Shown here: positions 1-9,302 of the stretch, piece by piece
How positions within the stretch are numbered: the first letter of the stretch is position 1
How the letters are laid out: each line of letters begins with the position of its first letter
From: Allodiplogaster sudhausi
Taxonomy: Eukaryota; Nematoda; Chromadorea; Rhabditida; Diplogasteridae
Length of the DNA: 64,000 bases
Assembly: GCA_945643635.1 (NCBI GenBank)
Contig: CALZFC010000013.1
Span: 738,501 to 802,500 of the forward strand
Direction: 5' to 3'
The notes under the pieces: model-generated
Told to the model about the DNA's origin: nothing
What the model saw: only the letters and a program-made list of their open reading frames with translations
Database searches by the model: none
Position numbers and translations under genes: made by a program

Positions 1-526
1 GTTCCGTTACATGTTGGTCTAAAAAAAAACTAACGTTTCAGACTTATTCTCTCTTGGAATTCAAATTTTGAGTACTTAAAATGTCATAAAAAAAAGCATT
101 TATTCATGAAAACAACATATTGTTCGCTTTCTTCTTTCATTTTTGTGAATACATATGTAGTTAACATTTATTTATTTATTGAAATTTTATACTTGCAAAC
201 TTTTCATCTCGACATGGAGAATAGGAATAAATCTTTTGAGCAAGGAATAAATATCTCAACTCAGTAATGAATGCAAAATGAAAAAAAATCAAATAGAGAA
301 AGATTGGGACAATGAGATGAAGAAAACAAATTTGACTAAATGCCGAAGACGACTTATTAAAATGCGCAATTTCTTCAAAAAAAATTTTTTTACTATTACG
401 TTTTTATACAGAAGAAGTAAGGAATGCCACAAAACGAAATATTTATGGCGGAATTGCTTGGGAGGGGGAGAATGGGCTACGGGGCAAGGGAAGGAAAGGG
501 TCTCGAAAACGGGGCCCAGAAGTGCT
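1..526. other. AT-rich 3' flank of TTL-A
   Basis: No gene is visible. The stretch is AT-rich. The part just below the TTL-A stop (about 430-500) holds the motif ATTGCTTGGGAG followed by a G-rich run. The same motif lies below the TTL-C stop near 9208-9290, with a poorer match near 1970-2010 below TTL-B. It therefore belongs to the unit that was duplicated in the cluster. The 113-codon open frame at 278-619 runs antisense through TTL-A exon 3 and has no coding character. Confidence 0.5.
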
Positions 527-1183
527 CTACACGCAGTGAGTCGTCAGTTCCTTGTAGTTGTGGTTGCCAGAGAGATCGATGGCCATCGCTCCGATAGTTC
601 GGTTGATCGGGTAGTATGACCAGATGCTCTTCGGGCACTCCGAACCGCAGTGGTGGATGATCTTGAGGAAGTAGTTGTCCTGTAATAATAATATATTAAT
701 ATCAAATTAGTAATCTGTAGTTACAAATAATTTCGACAGACAGTAGTAATCCTTGCCTTAAACTTGAATTTGATTGAAGCAATCAAACAAACTTACAGGA
801 AAGAAATAGAACTCGGAGGCATCTCCTGAGATCGTGTACTTTGTCTTGCCATCCACAATGGTGTTATTCAGGCGGGTCACAAAAGTGTGATCTGTAAAAT
901 TTATATATCTTAAATTGTGCAATTTTTTAAAATAAAAATATTTATTTCTCAAAATTGGTGTAATTGATTTATGAATTTCGCAACATGCGGTAGCATATTT
1001 GATCGTCCCAGTCTGACGGCGGATGTAGTTGTAATCGTACAACTCAACGGCGGCCGCGTTACGGTCCTTGAGCAACACTTCACGGCAGTGGAGCGTGAAG
1101 TTCAACTGGATTGGATAGGCGGAAGCCAGCGAAAACAGCGCAGCAGAAGCGGCAATCAAGACGAGGAGGGAGAAGCGAGCCAT
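527..1183 (-). CDS. Transthyretin-like (TTL) secreted protein A, 3 exons
   Basis: Exons are 1018..1183, 797..891 and 527..679, giving 137 aa. Residues 1-22 form a signal peptide (MARFSLLVLIAASAALFSLA). The mature part follows the nematode transthyretin-like pattern: FTLHC strand, VELYDYN, a central VDGKTKYTISGD strand, then DNYFLKIIHHCGSEC, and IDLSGNHNY near the end. A single early Cys, a CxxxC and a C-terminal Cys are shared with the paralogs. Introns have donors GTCAGA and GTAAGT and acceptors TTTACAG and TTACAG; phases 1 and 0 match the other copies. I chose the ATG at 1183 over an in-frame ATG at 1219 because MxRxS is the common start of all three copies and TATTCTAG, a possible trans-splice acceptor, sits two bases before it. 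Family members are small extracellular proteins, mostly of unknown role; C. elegans TTR-52 bridges apoptotic cells to phagocytes. Its specific role here is unknown. Confidence 0.85.
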
Positions 1184-1339
1184 TTCTAGAATAGTAAACA
1201 GGTAAACAAAGATGGGCATACAATTTGATAACTAAAATTTGGGACAGATCTTTCAGCGGAAGCAGAAGAGTGTAGAGGAATGATTTGAAAGAGAAGAGCG
1301 CACCCAGAGTCGACTGATCGCCAGAGGAGATGGAGCGGA

Positions 1340-1370
1340 GAATGACGATGAGCTTCTCTCTTTTATACGT
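1340..1370 (-). promoter_or_regulatory. Core promoter of TTL-A (TATA box plus initiator)
   Basis: On the minus strand CGTATAAAAG (TATA at 1362..1367) is followed 24 bases on by TCATTCTCCG (initiator-like, near 1343). The downstream block with CTCTGGCGATC, GTCGACT and CTGGGTGCGCTC (about 1265-1335) recurs in the same order in front of TTL-C and TTL-D. About 150 bases separate the inferred start site from the ATG; this is a 5' UTR or an outron. Confidence 0.6.
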
Positions 1371-2021
1371 ATTTCAAAGGAGAGATTCAAGTTCATTAAT
1401 AGTTGAAAATGAGAATTTCGAAACGAGTGCATTTCATCATGTTTCCTAGTAATGTCACCTCTAATTTTCGCCTTTTCATCAATTTTACAGTATAATTAAT
1501 ACCAAATAATTGCATGACAACAATTGAACGATTCAAAATAAACCATTTAAAACGCATGCACATGATATGCAAAAGACCATTCTGGGATATTGATTATATG
1601 AGTATGGCCCCTTTACTAGCTCGCTTGTACTCATTTTGAGTTAGATTACAGATAGAATAAGCTGAGTCAGAAAAGAATCCCATGAACTCTTACGATTAGG
1701 GGGAATTGATGATCACGCGTTCTTATTGTTAGATGAATTTGTAATGTCAATCCTTTTAATGCAGCTGAATTTAACAGAATAAACAAAAATCGAAACATTT
1801 AAACATTCCAAAACCGGAAGGGGTCTGGGGATCGCCATGCAACAAAAAAAAATTACATTTTGGAACAAAGCTCCTTTATTTCATAACTGTTTCATTGGTC
1901 TCTAGTTTGTATATTATTGTTGTAGAAATTTGCACGAAACACTGATTACTTTCACGAAACATTTATACGGAATGATGGAGGGGGGGGGGAAGAGGGGAGG
2001 ATGGGATATGGGGCTGGTTGG
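1371..2021. other. Intergenic region between TTL-A and TTL-B
   Basis: No gene seen. The part next to the TTL-A promoter (about 1371-1560) resembles the sequence upstream of TTL-C (10264-10470) and TTL-D (11466-11600), including a shared ATAATTGCA..ACA..CAATTGAAC-like core. The part near 1750-1800 resembles 9145-9200 below TTL-C. A G run sits at 1981-1989. Confidence 0.45.
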
Positions 2022-2572
2022 CTATTCACAGGTGTCCTTCAGCGAACCGTAGTCGTGACCGCCAGAGAGATCGATCGGCACTCTCGTGTTGTGGAAGACC
2101 GTGTAGTGCCAGGCGTCTCCTGTGCCTTGAATGTTCACGTGGCCCCATTCGAATTCCTTGCTATCGATTGGATAGAATGACACGGCGTTCGTCTGGCACT
2201 TTGTGTTGCAGCTGTGGACGATCTTCAGGAAGTAGCTGTCCTGAATGAAGACAATATTAGTTGTGTAGATTACGAGAACAAAGTAGTAAGTTGTACTTTC
2301 GTCAACTTGACTTTGAGAGTTCGTTAAACTAACGAAGAACCAGTTGTGCGCGTCGCCATTGATCGTGTGCTCCGTCTTCCCATCCACAGTGACGTTCATG
2401 CGAGTCAGAAACTTGTTAGCTAAAAAAAAGCTAAATTCCTATTTTTTTTAATTAAAATAATTACTACTCGAAGTGAGTAATCATAGAATATATTCTTTTC
2501 AAGTTCTCAGCCCATTTATGTATTTTTTTCGTCGTCAAAATCTGACAGCTGAGAGTGTTGTAGTCCCACAAC
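2022..2572 (-). pseudogene. TTL-B, 5'-truncated transthyretin-like copy
   Basis: Exon 3 (2022..2240, acceptor TCATTCAG) encodes DSYFLKIVHSCNTKC... and ends GGHDYGSLKDTCE. Exon 2 (about 2334..2419, acceptor TTTTTTAG, donor GTTAGT) encodes NKFLTRMNVTVDGKTEHTI... Both are open and in phase with the paralogs. Of exon 1 only LWDYNTLS and the donor-like TGTCAGA remain (about 2547..2572). The signal peptide, the first Cys strand and the promoter block are absent from the 700 bases upstream. I read this as a truncated copy. It could be functional only if a distant first exon supplies a signal peptide. Confidence 0.7.
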
Positions 2573-2865
2573 CCAAGCAAATCCTGCATATAACTGTTTT
2601 GTTTTTGCTTCAATAATTGTGATCATCTGCTTTCCGTTACAAACGTACCTAAGAGCTTATGCAATGTTACGCGTAGCAACAAACCGATTAACCCTTGCTC
2701 CTCTTCAGGCACAACAAACACAATGTTGAAGATATTTTCTTGAGATTAATGAAAATGTATGTAAAACATAAGCAATAAAGTAAAAAGTTTATTCGTTTTC
2801 ACTTCGTTTTCTTTATTCGAAGTGGACTTGTGCTTGGCGAAGTTTCAATAAATATGATGGAAATA

Positions 2866-3105
2866 TTAAGCTTCCAAATTTTCTAGACTTGTTTGCGCAG
2901 AGACCTGCTTTTTCCTATGAACTCGCTTAAAATATTCTCGTTCGAGCAGAAGAAGAAGGGCGGCGAAGAAGTAGACGAGGAGAAGGCCGCAGAAGGGAAA
3001 ACGCAAATTGTGGAAGGACATGACGGATAGAGAGATGCGCGGTGGCTTGTACTCGACCGACTCGCCTTGAGGCTGCGAAGTGTAGTAGCGGATGAGGTCA
3101 TCTAT
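2866..3105 (-). CDS. Terminal exon of an unidentified membrane protein
   Basis: An acceptor (AATTGATTCAG) at 3106-3108 opens a frame of 79 codons reading IDDLIRYYTSQPQGESVEYK, then a hydrophobic stretch around FCGLLLVYFFAALLLLLERE, then a basic tail (YFKRVHRKKQ) and a stop at 2866-2868. Two AATAAA signals on the minus strand follow at 2812..2817 and 2788..2793, within 80 bases of the stop, which supports a real 3' end. A last membrane helix followed by E and a short basic tail resembles the C terminus of ionotropic glutamate-type receptors, but nothing specific to that family is visible. No convincing upstream exon was found; a frame at 3690-3900 has a candidate donor but in an incompatible phase. 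Confidence 0.45.
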   Translation of the reverse strand: MDDLIRYYTSQPQGESVEYKPPRISLSVMSFHNLRFPFCGLLLVYFFAALLLLLEREYFKRVHRKKQVSAQTSLENLEA

Positions 3106-3114
3106 CTGAATCAA

Positions 3115-4078
3115 TTGTCGATAAACATTACGGTAAATTATGCATATGTGTATTGTTTCTTTATTTACTTTCTTTGATTTTTTTTTTCTTTCTTTGATTT
3201 TTTTTTATTCCCCGATAATAATCATCTTTGCCAGAAATTTCTTTGCCATATCTAACTTTTCTCGCTGGTGTTTCCAAGACCATTTCTTTTATAGTAAGAT
3301 CTTGTTGTGCATTATTAAAGACCGAAGATTTGTTATATTGATCTCTTTTTTATTTGTGAAGTCACGGAGAGTTATAAATCGCTGAAGGAGAGTGAAAATG
3401 TATTTATGAGCAGTGTGTGCGATCGAAAACCACCACGCAAAATCACGAGCTGCTAACGAGAATCCGTGCTCATAAAGTGAATTCTTTTTTACGTTAAATC
3501 CATTGTATTTTTATTTACTTTAATTCAGTCATTTGTTCCCAAATGCTATTCGGTTTATTAATTTGGCGCGTAAAACAAATGTTTTTATTCCTTAATGCGT
3601 GTTTATCTTTACAGGTTCTGTTTTCGAAGCAAGTTTATTTTTTATCGAATCAATCCCTATATTATATCATACTTTACATGTAATTTTTTTTAAATTATCG
3701 TGCTTTTTGTGAATACAGTTGAAGCTGATGATGACTCTGGCGGGCAAAATCGCTGCCAGAAGTGATCGCCGAAAGAGCCTGTTCAGCTTGTCATGAGGAG
3801 GCGAGGCGCGGCTACTCCGGCTGCCCTTATATTGGTTGATAAACTTGTTTTCCATCTTTCTCTGTATTGACACAATGAAATAATGCCGTAATGCCACAGT
3901 GAACATTTATATGGTAACGAACACTGTTGATGGTTGTCTCAGTTAGAGACTAACTGAGATCTCTTGCTCTCCTGCTTCTGCCTTTCCTACTCACTCTGAA
4001 AATGAAGCAATTTCCTTCCACTTCTTTTCATCTTCGCCATGACAGCGGGTTTGAATAGGAGAGCGAAGTATTCAATAT
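3115..4078. other. Non-coding stretch with T-rich tracts
   Basis: T-rich runs fill 3150-3215. The minus frame at 3667-3906 contains KLNRLFRRSLLAAILPAR and could be an exon, but its boundaries and phase do not join the exon at 2866..3105. I see no other gene. Confidence 0.35.
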
Positions 4079-4127
4079 CTCTCTCTCGCTCTCTCTCTCT
4101 CTCTCTCGCTCTCTCGCTCTCTCTCTA
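4079..4127. repeat. (CT)n microsatellite
   Basis: Near-uninterrupted CT dinucleotides with a few GCT interruptions. Similar tracts occur throughout the window and generate spurious LSLSLS or RERERE open frames. Confidence 0.9.
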
Positions 4128-4132
4128 AAGAT

Positions 4133-4324
4133 ATAACCCCGGCGAACACGGAATCTGAGAAGGAAAAAGCGCCCGAAGAAGATGAATATTAAAAAGATCA
4201 AACAGAATTCGTATAACGTGGCAAAGAAATTCAATGCGAAGTGCAGCGACTACATTACCTACATCATCGACCAGATTTACGATTGGAATGGAGCAAAAGG
4301 CGGTATCAGACCGAATTTACAATA
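4133..4324 (+). pseudogene. Fragment of an unrecognised protein family (copy 1)
   Basis: An open frame reads a basic stretch (LRRKKRPKKMNIKKIKQNS) and then YNVAKKFNAKCSDYITYIID before diverging and stopping. A second copy on the minus strand at 18720..18985 reads KRPKK-like, IRQNAYDITQKFNCKCEDYV. The amino-acid similarity, with conserved Asn, Tyr, Lys-Phe and Cys-x-Asp-Tyr positions, indicates a real protein-coding ancestor. I do not recognise the family. The copy has no clear start and loses similarity after about 30 residues, so it is probably a remnant. Confidence 0.45.
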
Positions 4325-4455
4325 ACTTATTAAAGTGTCCGTGTCCAAAAATGTGATTCAATTTCACGGACAAAAAATTGAAGCGATGCTGCTGCTCGGA
4401 ACGCTGTTCACGTGCGAAGATCGTGCTAATTAAAGGACCCAGAACCTCACATTTG
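4325..4455. other. Spacer carrying a short motif repeated at 7977-8015
   Basis: The motif TATCAGACCGAATTTACAAT with the ACTTATTAA that follows (4302-4338) recurs near 7976-8010 with few changes. No gene seen. Confidence 0.4.
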
Positions 4456-4703
4456 AATTGAACAAGCATATATAGAATATCATGGAAAACAAACTCACCG
4501 TTACCACTATTAGGTTTCGTTGAGTGAAAAATCACCGGACATTATAGTGTTTTAATATACATATATGTTTTAATATATTATGAAGTATAATTAAATTCTC
4601 GTTTTTTATGCATATGTTTGTATTATATTACTTATTGTTAGATTTATAGATAACTATACATCAACGGGTCAAAGAATTTCGTTTATATTCCGCAATTCTT
4701 GAG
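4456..4703. repeat. Left arm of a 250-bp inverted repeat
   Basis: This is the reverse complement of 6074..6326 with only scattered differences. It runs from AATTGAACAAGC on the outside to CAATTCTTGAG on the inside. The pair encloses 1.37 kb. See the right arm and the finding. Confidence 0.8.
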
Positions 4704-4745
4704 TCCACATTCCTTATCCTTCAAGATCGGATAAGGAATGTGGAC
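4703..4745. repeat. 17-bp perfect inverted repeat (hairpin)
   Basis: GTCCACATTCCTTATCC (4703-4719) is followed after 9 bases by its exact reverse complement (4729-4745). It sits at the junction between the inverted-repeat arm and the LINE fragment. Confidence 0.85.
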
Positions 4746-5050
4746 CTGAGACGCTGGACAGGAATCAAGGATTGGCTCAAGATGGCATTCAAGAGGAAGA
4801 TGGATTGAGATCAACCAAATGGAACAGAATCGGTGGGCCTACATCTCCACCTACTGGATCCCCTACGAAGCAGTCCATCGACGTAGGCCCGGTCGTCCAT
4901 CCATTCGCTGGCGAGACCATCTTCCCTGACCACTTTCTCTCCCTCTCACTCATATCCCGCAACGAAGTTGACGTTCGGCCTATAAAATCCCTGTGCTCAT
5001 CCCACAAGCGGCCTGATACAACGATAAATTGTAAATTGTAAATTGTAACC
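4731..5050 (+). mobile_element. 3' end of a non-LTR retrotransposon (reverse transcriptase C terminus)
   Basis: Across two frames the translation reads RRWTGIKDWLKMAFKRKM, then QMEQNRWAYISTYWIPYEAV and HRRRPGRPSIRWRDHLPD. The order R..T..KD..., RWA..., W.P, RR.GRP..RW.D is the standard C-terminal end of LINE reverse transcriptase ORFs. A frameshift near 4800 separates the parts, so it is dead. After the stop, tandem AAATTGT units (about 5020-5048) look like the short tandem 3' tail of RTE-like elements. It is 5' truncated, which is usual for LINE copies. It lies inside the inverted-repeat pair 4456/6326. Confidence 0.7.
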
Positions 5051-6073
5051 TCAAGGCTCTTTCGAAGAATTTCAGAATTCCCTCAAATTATTATTTTTTC
5101 CTTGCTCACTAATAACTATAATAATCCTTCTTTCATCTGTGTGATGAGCCACTCCGTGATTGGCACATCCCAACTGCCTCAGAATTAGCATCTTCATCAT
5201 ATTCCGAAGAACCTGGTATATTCTGCAATTAGTCCTTTCAGTCTCTCTCTCTCTCTCTGCCTCTCTCTCTCTCTCTCTGTCTCTTTCTCAGTGGTTCTCT
5301 CCTTCTCTGTCACGGCTCTCTCTCCATCTTTCCCTTTCTCTCACTCTCTTCCACCTATTTTTTTCATTTTCTTTCGCTCTCCTTTTATCCCATGGGCGGA
5401 GTAATAATTGTAAGTGGGTTTATGATTTTAAACATTTATGATATTTAAAATGCCAATGAAAATCACACCTGGCAAGGGATTCGGTTTTTTTCATATCGCT
5501 TTATCACCACGGATGGCCTCTCAATTTGGCGTTAAGGTGGTTTCGTTTCAAATAACGGTGTAAATTTTTTTATTTGGCTTTTGAAAACCGATACCATGTA
5601 TCGCAAGCGAGCATCATCCAGGATGAATTCTGCTGAACAATCCTGCAAAGCAAAATATTGACGTGTACAAATAACATACATTTATTTGTTTATTATCAAC
5701 ATGGAATGCAAATCGAGTTACCAAACCACTCTCTCTCTCTCTTTCTCTCTCTTTCGGGATATTGAAGATTTGTCGCAACTGTTCAGCTGGCGGAAAGTTT
5801 GAAGGGCAAAGCGGAACATTTGATGTGTAGGGTACGACTTGCTATAATTCTGCAGCAGGGGGAAGCATTGAAAGAGATGAGGGAAAGAGAATTAGAAGAA
5901 GAAGAAAAAGAAAAGATGTCAGAACGGAGACATTCAAGCTCGGCACGCGGTCGTCTTTCCCGTCGCTCTCGCTGAGAATGCGACAGCATGGCGATGTAAA
6001 AGACGCACGGGAAGCATGTGACAGCGAATGTTTAATTATGTAGGTAAATAAAATAATTTAACTTAAAATACTT
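5051..6073. other. Interior of the inverted-repeat pair, no gene
   Basis: Contains a CT microsatellite (about 5238-5345), a shorter one near 5730-5755, and unique AT-rich DNA. The frames at 5160-5441 and 5783-5989 are low-complexity. No transposase-like frame is visible. Confidence 0.45.
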
Positions 6074-6326
6074 CTCAAGAATTGCGGAATATATACGAAA
6101 TCCTTTGACCCGTTGATGATGTATTACTATAACTATCTATAAATCTAACAATAAGTAATATAATACAAACATATGCATAAAAGACGAGAATTTAAGTATA
6201 CTTCATAATATATTAAAACATATATATTAAAACACTATAATGTCCGGTGATTTTTCACTTAACGAAACCTAATAGTGGTAACGGTGAGTTTGTTTTCCAT
6301 GATATTCTATATATGCTTGTTCAATT
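6074..6326. repeat. Right arm of the 250-bp inverted repeat
   Basis: Starts CTCAAGAATTGCGG, the complement of the inner end of the left arm, and ends TGCTTGTTCAATT, the complement of its outer end. Divergence from the left arm is a few substitutions and small gaps. Confidence 0.8.
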
Positions 6327-7070
6327 AGCAATCGTTGCTACAAGTTCGACGCGTATAGCAAAAGTGAAAAAATTCATAGTTGGAAATCGGATATGAAAAC
6401 AGGTTTACTGGCGTTTTCGAGGGTTCTGAAGCGAATGGCCCAAAAATGATTACTATGTCTTCTTACATTAGTACTCGGGCATGGTCCCATAACCATTTGT
6501 CTTGAGTTCCATGCCAAAAAGCACTGTCTCCAAAACATTTTGACATTTGGACACGGCACATTTTTTTTTGGGTTTTTCGACGCCAAATCGATTTTTTACT
6601 TTCCGATCCAATGGAAGATTTCGACAATAGCTTGGTTTTTTTGTAAATAATTAATCTCGATTAAATTTAGGGAACGTCTGCGTGGAAAATGAAGATCAAA
6701 CGCTTTTTCATTGTAGTGTCACGACTCGTCAGGGTCATCATATATAACTTATCAATATGGCAGATTGACTTAGTAAAACTACAGGGCAACGGAATACAAG
6801 AGATAAGCAATCGAAAGTCGTAAAAATATATTTCATGATCGATCAATAAATAAATAATTTAATTATTTAATTAAGGCACGAACCGTAACAATGTTCTAAA
6901 TGTTCTTCGAAGAAGCACATTGTTACGATTGAGAATGCATATTGAAAGTCCGTTTTCTGATATAATGTTGTAAACGCCCGTCCGAATGGACGTAATGTGC
7001 CTTAAACGCTAAAAAAAAAAGAAATAATGATTCATTGTTGGTTGTTTAGTATAAATATGACTAAAATTAT
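6327..7070. repeat. Non-coding stretch with one half of a diverged direct repeat
   Basis: The part 6765-6915 (ACTACAGGGCAACG ... GTAACAATGTTCTAAATGTT) is repeated, more diverged and longer, at about 8028-8260 in the same orientation. The rest shows no gene; the minus frame at 6374-6586 has no coding character. Confidence 0.4.
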
Positions 7071-7079
7071 CAATTTGTG

Positions 7080-7495
7080 GCGGAATTTCTTTCTGGCGTC
7101 CAGCTTGGCGCTCATCGTTGTGTTTGTGGATGTCTGCATATACATATATTTAAATCGGAAAAGTTGTAATACCAGGTTCGGAGGTCACACGAGAGTGGCT
7201 GCGTTAAAAGAAAAGCCTTTTTTAAAGTTAGATTTTCACTTTGCGCCCAGTGTGGCGCCAATCGTTGCACATTTGGGGATGTGTGCATATTAAATAGCAT
7301 CAAACTTTGAAATTTTTGGAAGAGTGAAAAATGTGTGAGTGTTTTTAAAATAGCGATTTCTGGCGGAACTTGTGCATGGCGTCCTGTCCTGCGCCCAAAA
7401 GCATAGCTGGTTCGGAGAAGTAAAGAGTGTTGCATAGTTGGAAAAATGTCCTTTAGTTGTTAAATTTGTGTCTGGCGTCCTGTCTCGCGCCCATC
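7080..7495. repeat. Irregularly spaced short repeats with motif TGGCGTCC...GCGCCCATCG
   Basis: The motif occurs near 7083-7113, 7365-7397 and 7464-7493, with a partial copy at 7240-7264. On the minus strand the copies read MSAKLDARKKFR, LGAGQDAMHKFRQK and MGARQDARHKFNN, a repeated peptide of the type GAxxDAxxKF. The frames are broken between copies. They may be remnants of a repeat protein or a small duplicated element. Confidence 0.35.
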
Positions 7496-7687
7496 GCGTC
7501 GTTGGGTGGAAATTTTGGTTTAAAATTTAATAAAAAAGGAAATAATTCTTACTGCTTGATTCTATAGGAAGCCGGCTTCTTAAAATATTCCTCTTAGGAT
7601 AAAACTCCTGTCAATTCAGCGCCACATTTGTAATAAGTAAACCACAGGATTCACCTTATCAGGTGTTTTCCTTGATATATTTAATTA

Positions 7688-7969
7688 CTAATAAAAGCAG
7701 GAAACCCTTGTTTCCCTTGCATTGTGGGGGATCATTTCTTCCTCCTCGGGACTATCCATTTGGCTCACGATCTGAGATCGAAAAGTAGAGAAATCACCAG
7801 TAGTAAGTACTGAAATGTTTATCTGTGCGGAATTCGCTGCAGATGCCTGGAAGACTCCCTTGGCACAGCTTTTGTTGTAATTAAGCGTTCGTTTAATCCG
7901 GCGAAAAGAGAAGGCGATGAGTACCGCCGTCCTCGCCAAATTAACACGAAGAAGCTGGGTCCAAAACAA
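7688..7969 (-). CDS. Possible exon, unrecognised product
   Basis: A 93-codon frame contains IKRTLNYNKSCAKGVFQASA, then SQMDSPEEEEMIPHNARETR. The composition is mixed and not repeat-driven, unlike most frames nearby. No start or splice sites could be fixed and no family was recognised. It may be a random open frame. Confidence 0.2.
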   Translation of the reverse strand: MFWTQLLRVNLARTAVLIAFSFRRIKRTLNYNKSCAKGVFQASAANSAQINISVLTTGDFSTFRSQIVSQMDSPEEEEMIPHNARETRVSCFY

Positions 7970-9302
7970 CTACGATATATCAGACCGAATTAACAATGAC
8001 TTATTAATATGTCCGTTCGGTAGAGTAGAACTACCGGGCAACGCATTTTAGGTGAAAAGGAAGAGCAATGCCATCCATTCAAGAGTCGTTAAATAATTTT
8101 CATGTTTGATTAATGAATAAATAGGTTAATAAGTTAGTTAGTTAATTAATTGATCAATTTACTAAGACACAAGGCCTAATTAACTAATTAATTAATCAAT
8201 TAATGAATAAATTAATTGATACACGAAGCGTAACAATGTTTTGAATGTTCTTTGAAGACAACAGAAAGTAAACGAGATCGAAGCTGAAGAACACAAATAA
8301 CATTGTTTATACATTTAATGTTTTTAACAAACTTCTCGTAATAGCTGGATTCGCGTGTGCGATGCGTATCATCTTTTGGTTAGAGGGACAGGAAAATGAT
8401 CATTGTGTTACGGTTTATTTATGATCACAATTTCTAAATACACTCGAGCTTAAGTTTGATAACTTTTGATGTCATTTTTTCAAAGAATAATTCAAATTTG
8501 ATATCCAAAGAGTATCGCTTGCCTGTGAAAACACCGTAATTCCTATAGAGGGGTACTTCAAATAGAAACAAATAAAATAAGATTTAAGATTTTTTAAAGT
8601 TGATGGTGAGTTTAACGACTGTATAGAACTGAGACATAAGCTCCGCCTAATCATATTGATGGGCATCCTTATCACTCCGTTTACGCTTTAAGAAGATTTT
8701 GTAGGAAACAATAGATAAACAAACGAACGAACAAAATTCGTTCACTGCCTATTATTAAAAAAAATCATTCAGTAGAATAAATTGTGAGAACATTAATCGA
8801 AAAGGCGCTAGTTGTTGTATATAAATAATTTCGTAAAAAAAATAGTTAGAGCGAGCTTCCTGATTTATTCTTTTATTATCTTTGTCCTGCGAGATCGTTT
8901 TCCTTTGTTCTATTCTTAAACTTCCGGTACAGCTTCGACAACTATTGTTGTATATCGCCTTGTATTATTATTATTTCACGAGAAACCTGTAATCACCTCA
9001 TGTATTCGATTTTAGAAAGCAAATGAAATTAAAATCTGTAACATTTTTTGTAAATTTACATCTGCTGTGTATGATAACTTTTCATAAAAGTGTTGAATTT
9101 TGTATTGCTCACGATTCCAACTCGATCATAGATGTGTTTGTAACGAGAATCTTTTAATGCAGATGAATTTAACCGATCAAAAAAAAAAAACGCGAAACAT
9201 TTATACGGGTATTGCTTGGGAGAGAAGGAGGGTGGGCCAAGAGGGACGAAGGAGGGGGAAAAAGCCTAGGGATGATGGTGGTTGAGAGGATGTCTCCCAG
9301 AG
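7970..9302. other. Intergenic, AT-rich
   Basis: Holds the second half of the diverged direct repeat (about 8028-8260, including AATTAATTAATCAATTAATT runs). Near 9145-9300 it carries the 3' flank shared with TTL-A, including ACATTTATACGG and ATTGCTTGGGAGA. No gene seen. Confidence 0.45.

Noticed and set aside
971..1189. 72-codon plus-strand frame across TTL-A exon 1
   Set aside because: Antisense shadow of the TTL-A signal-peptide exon.
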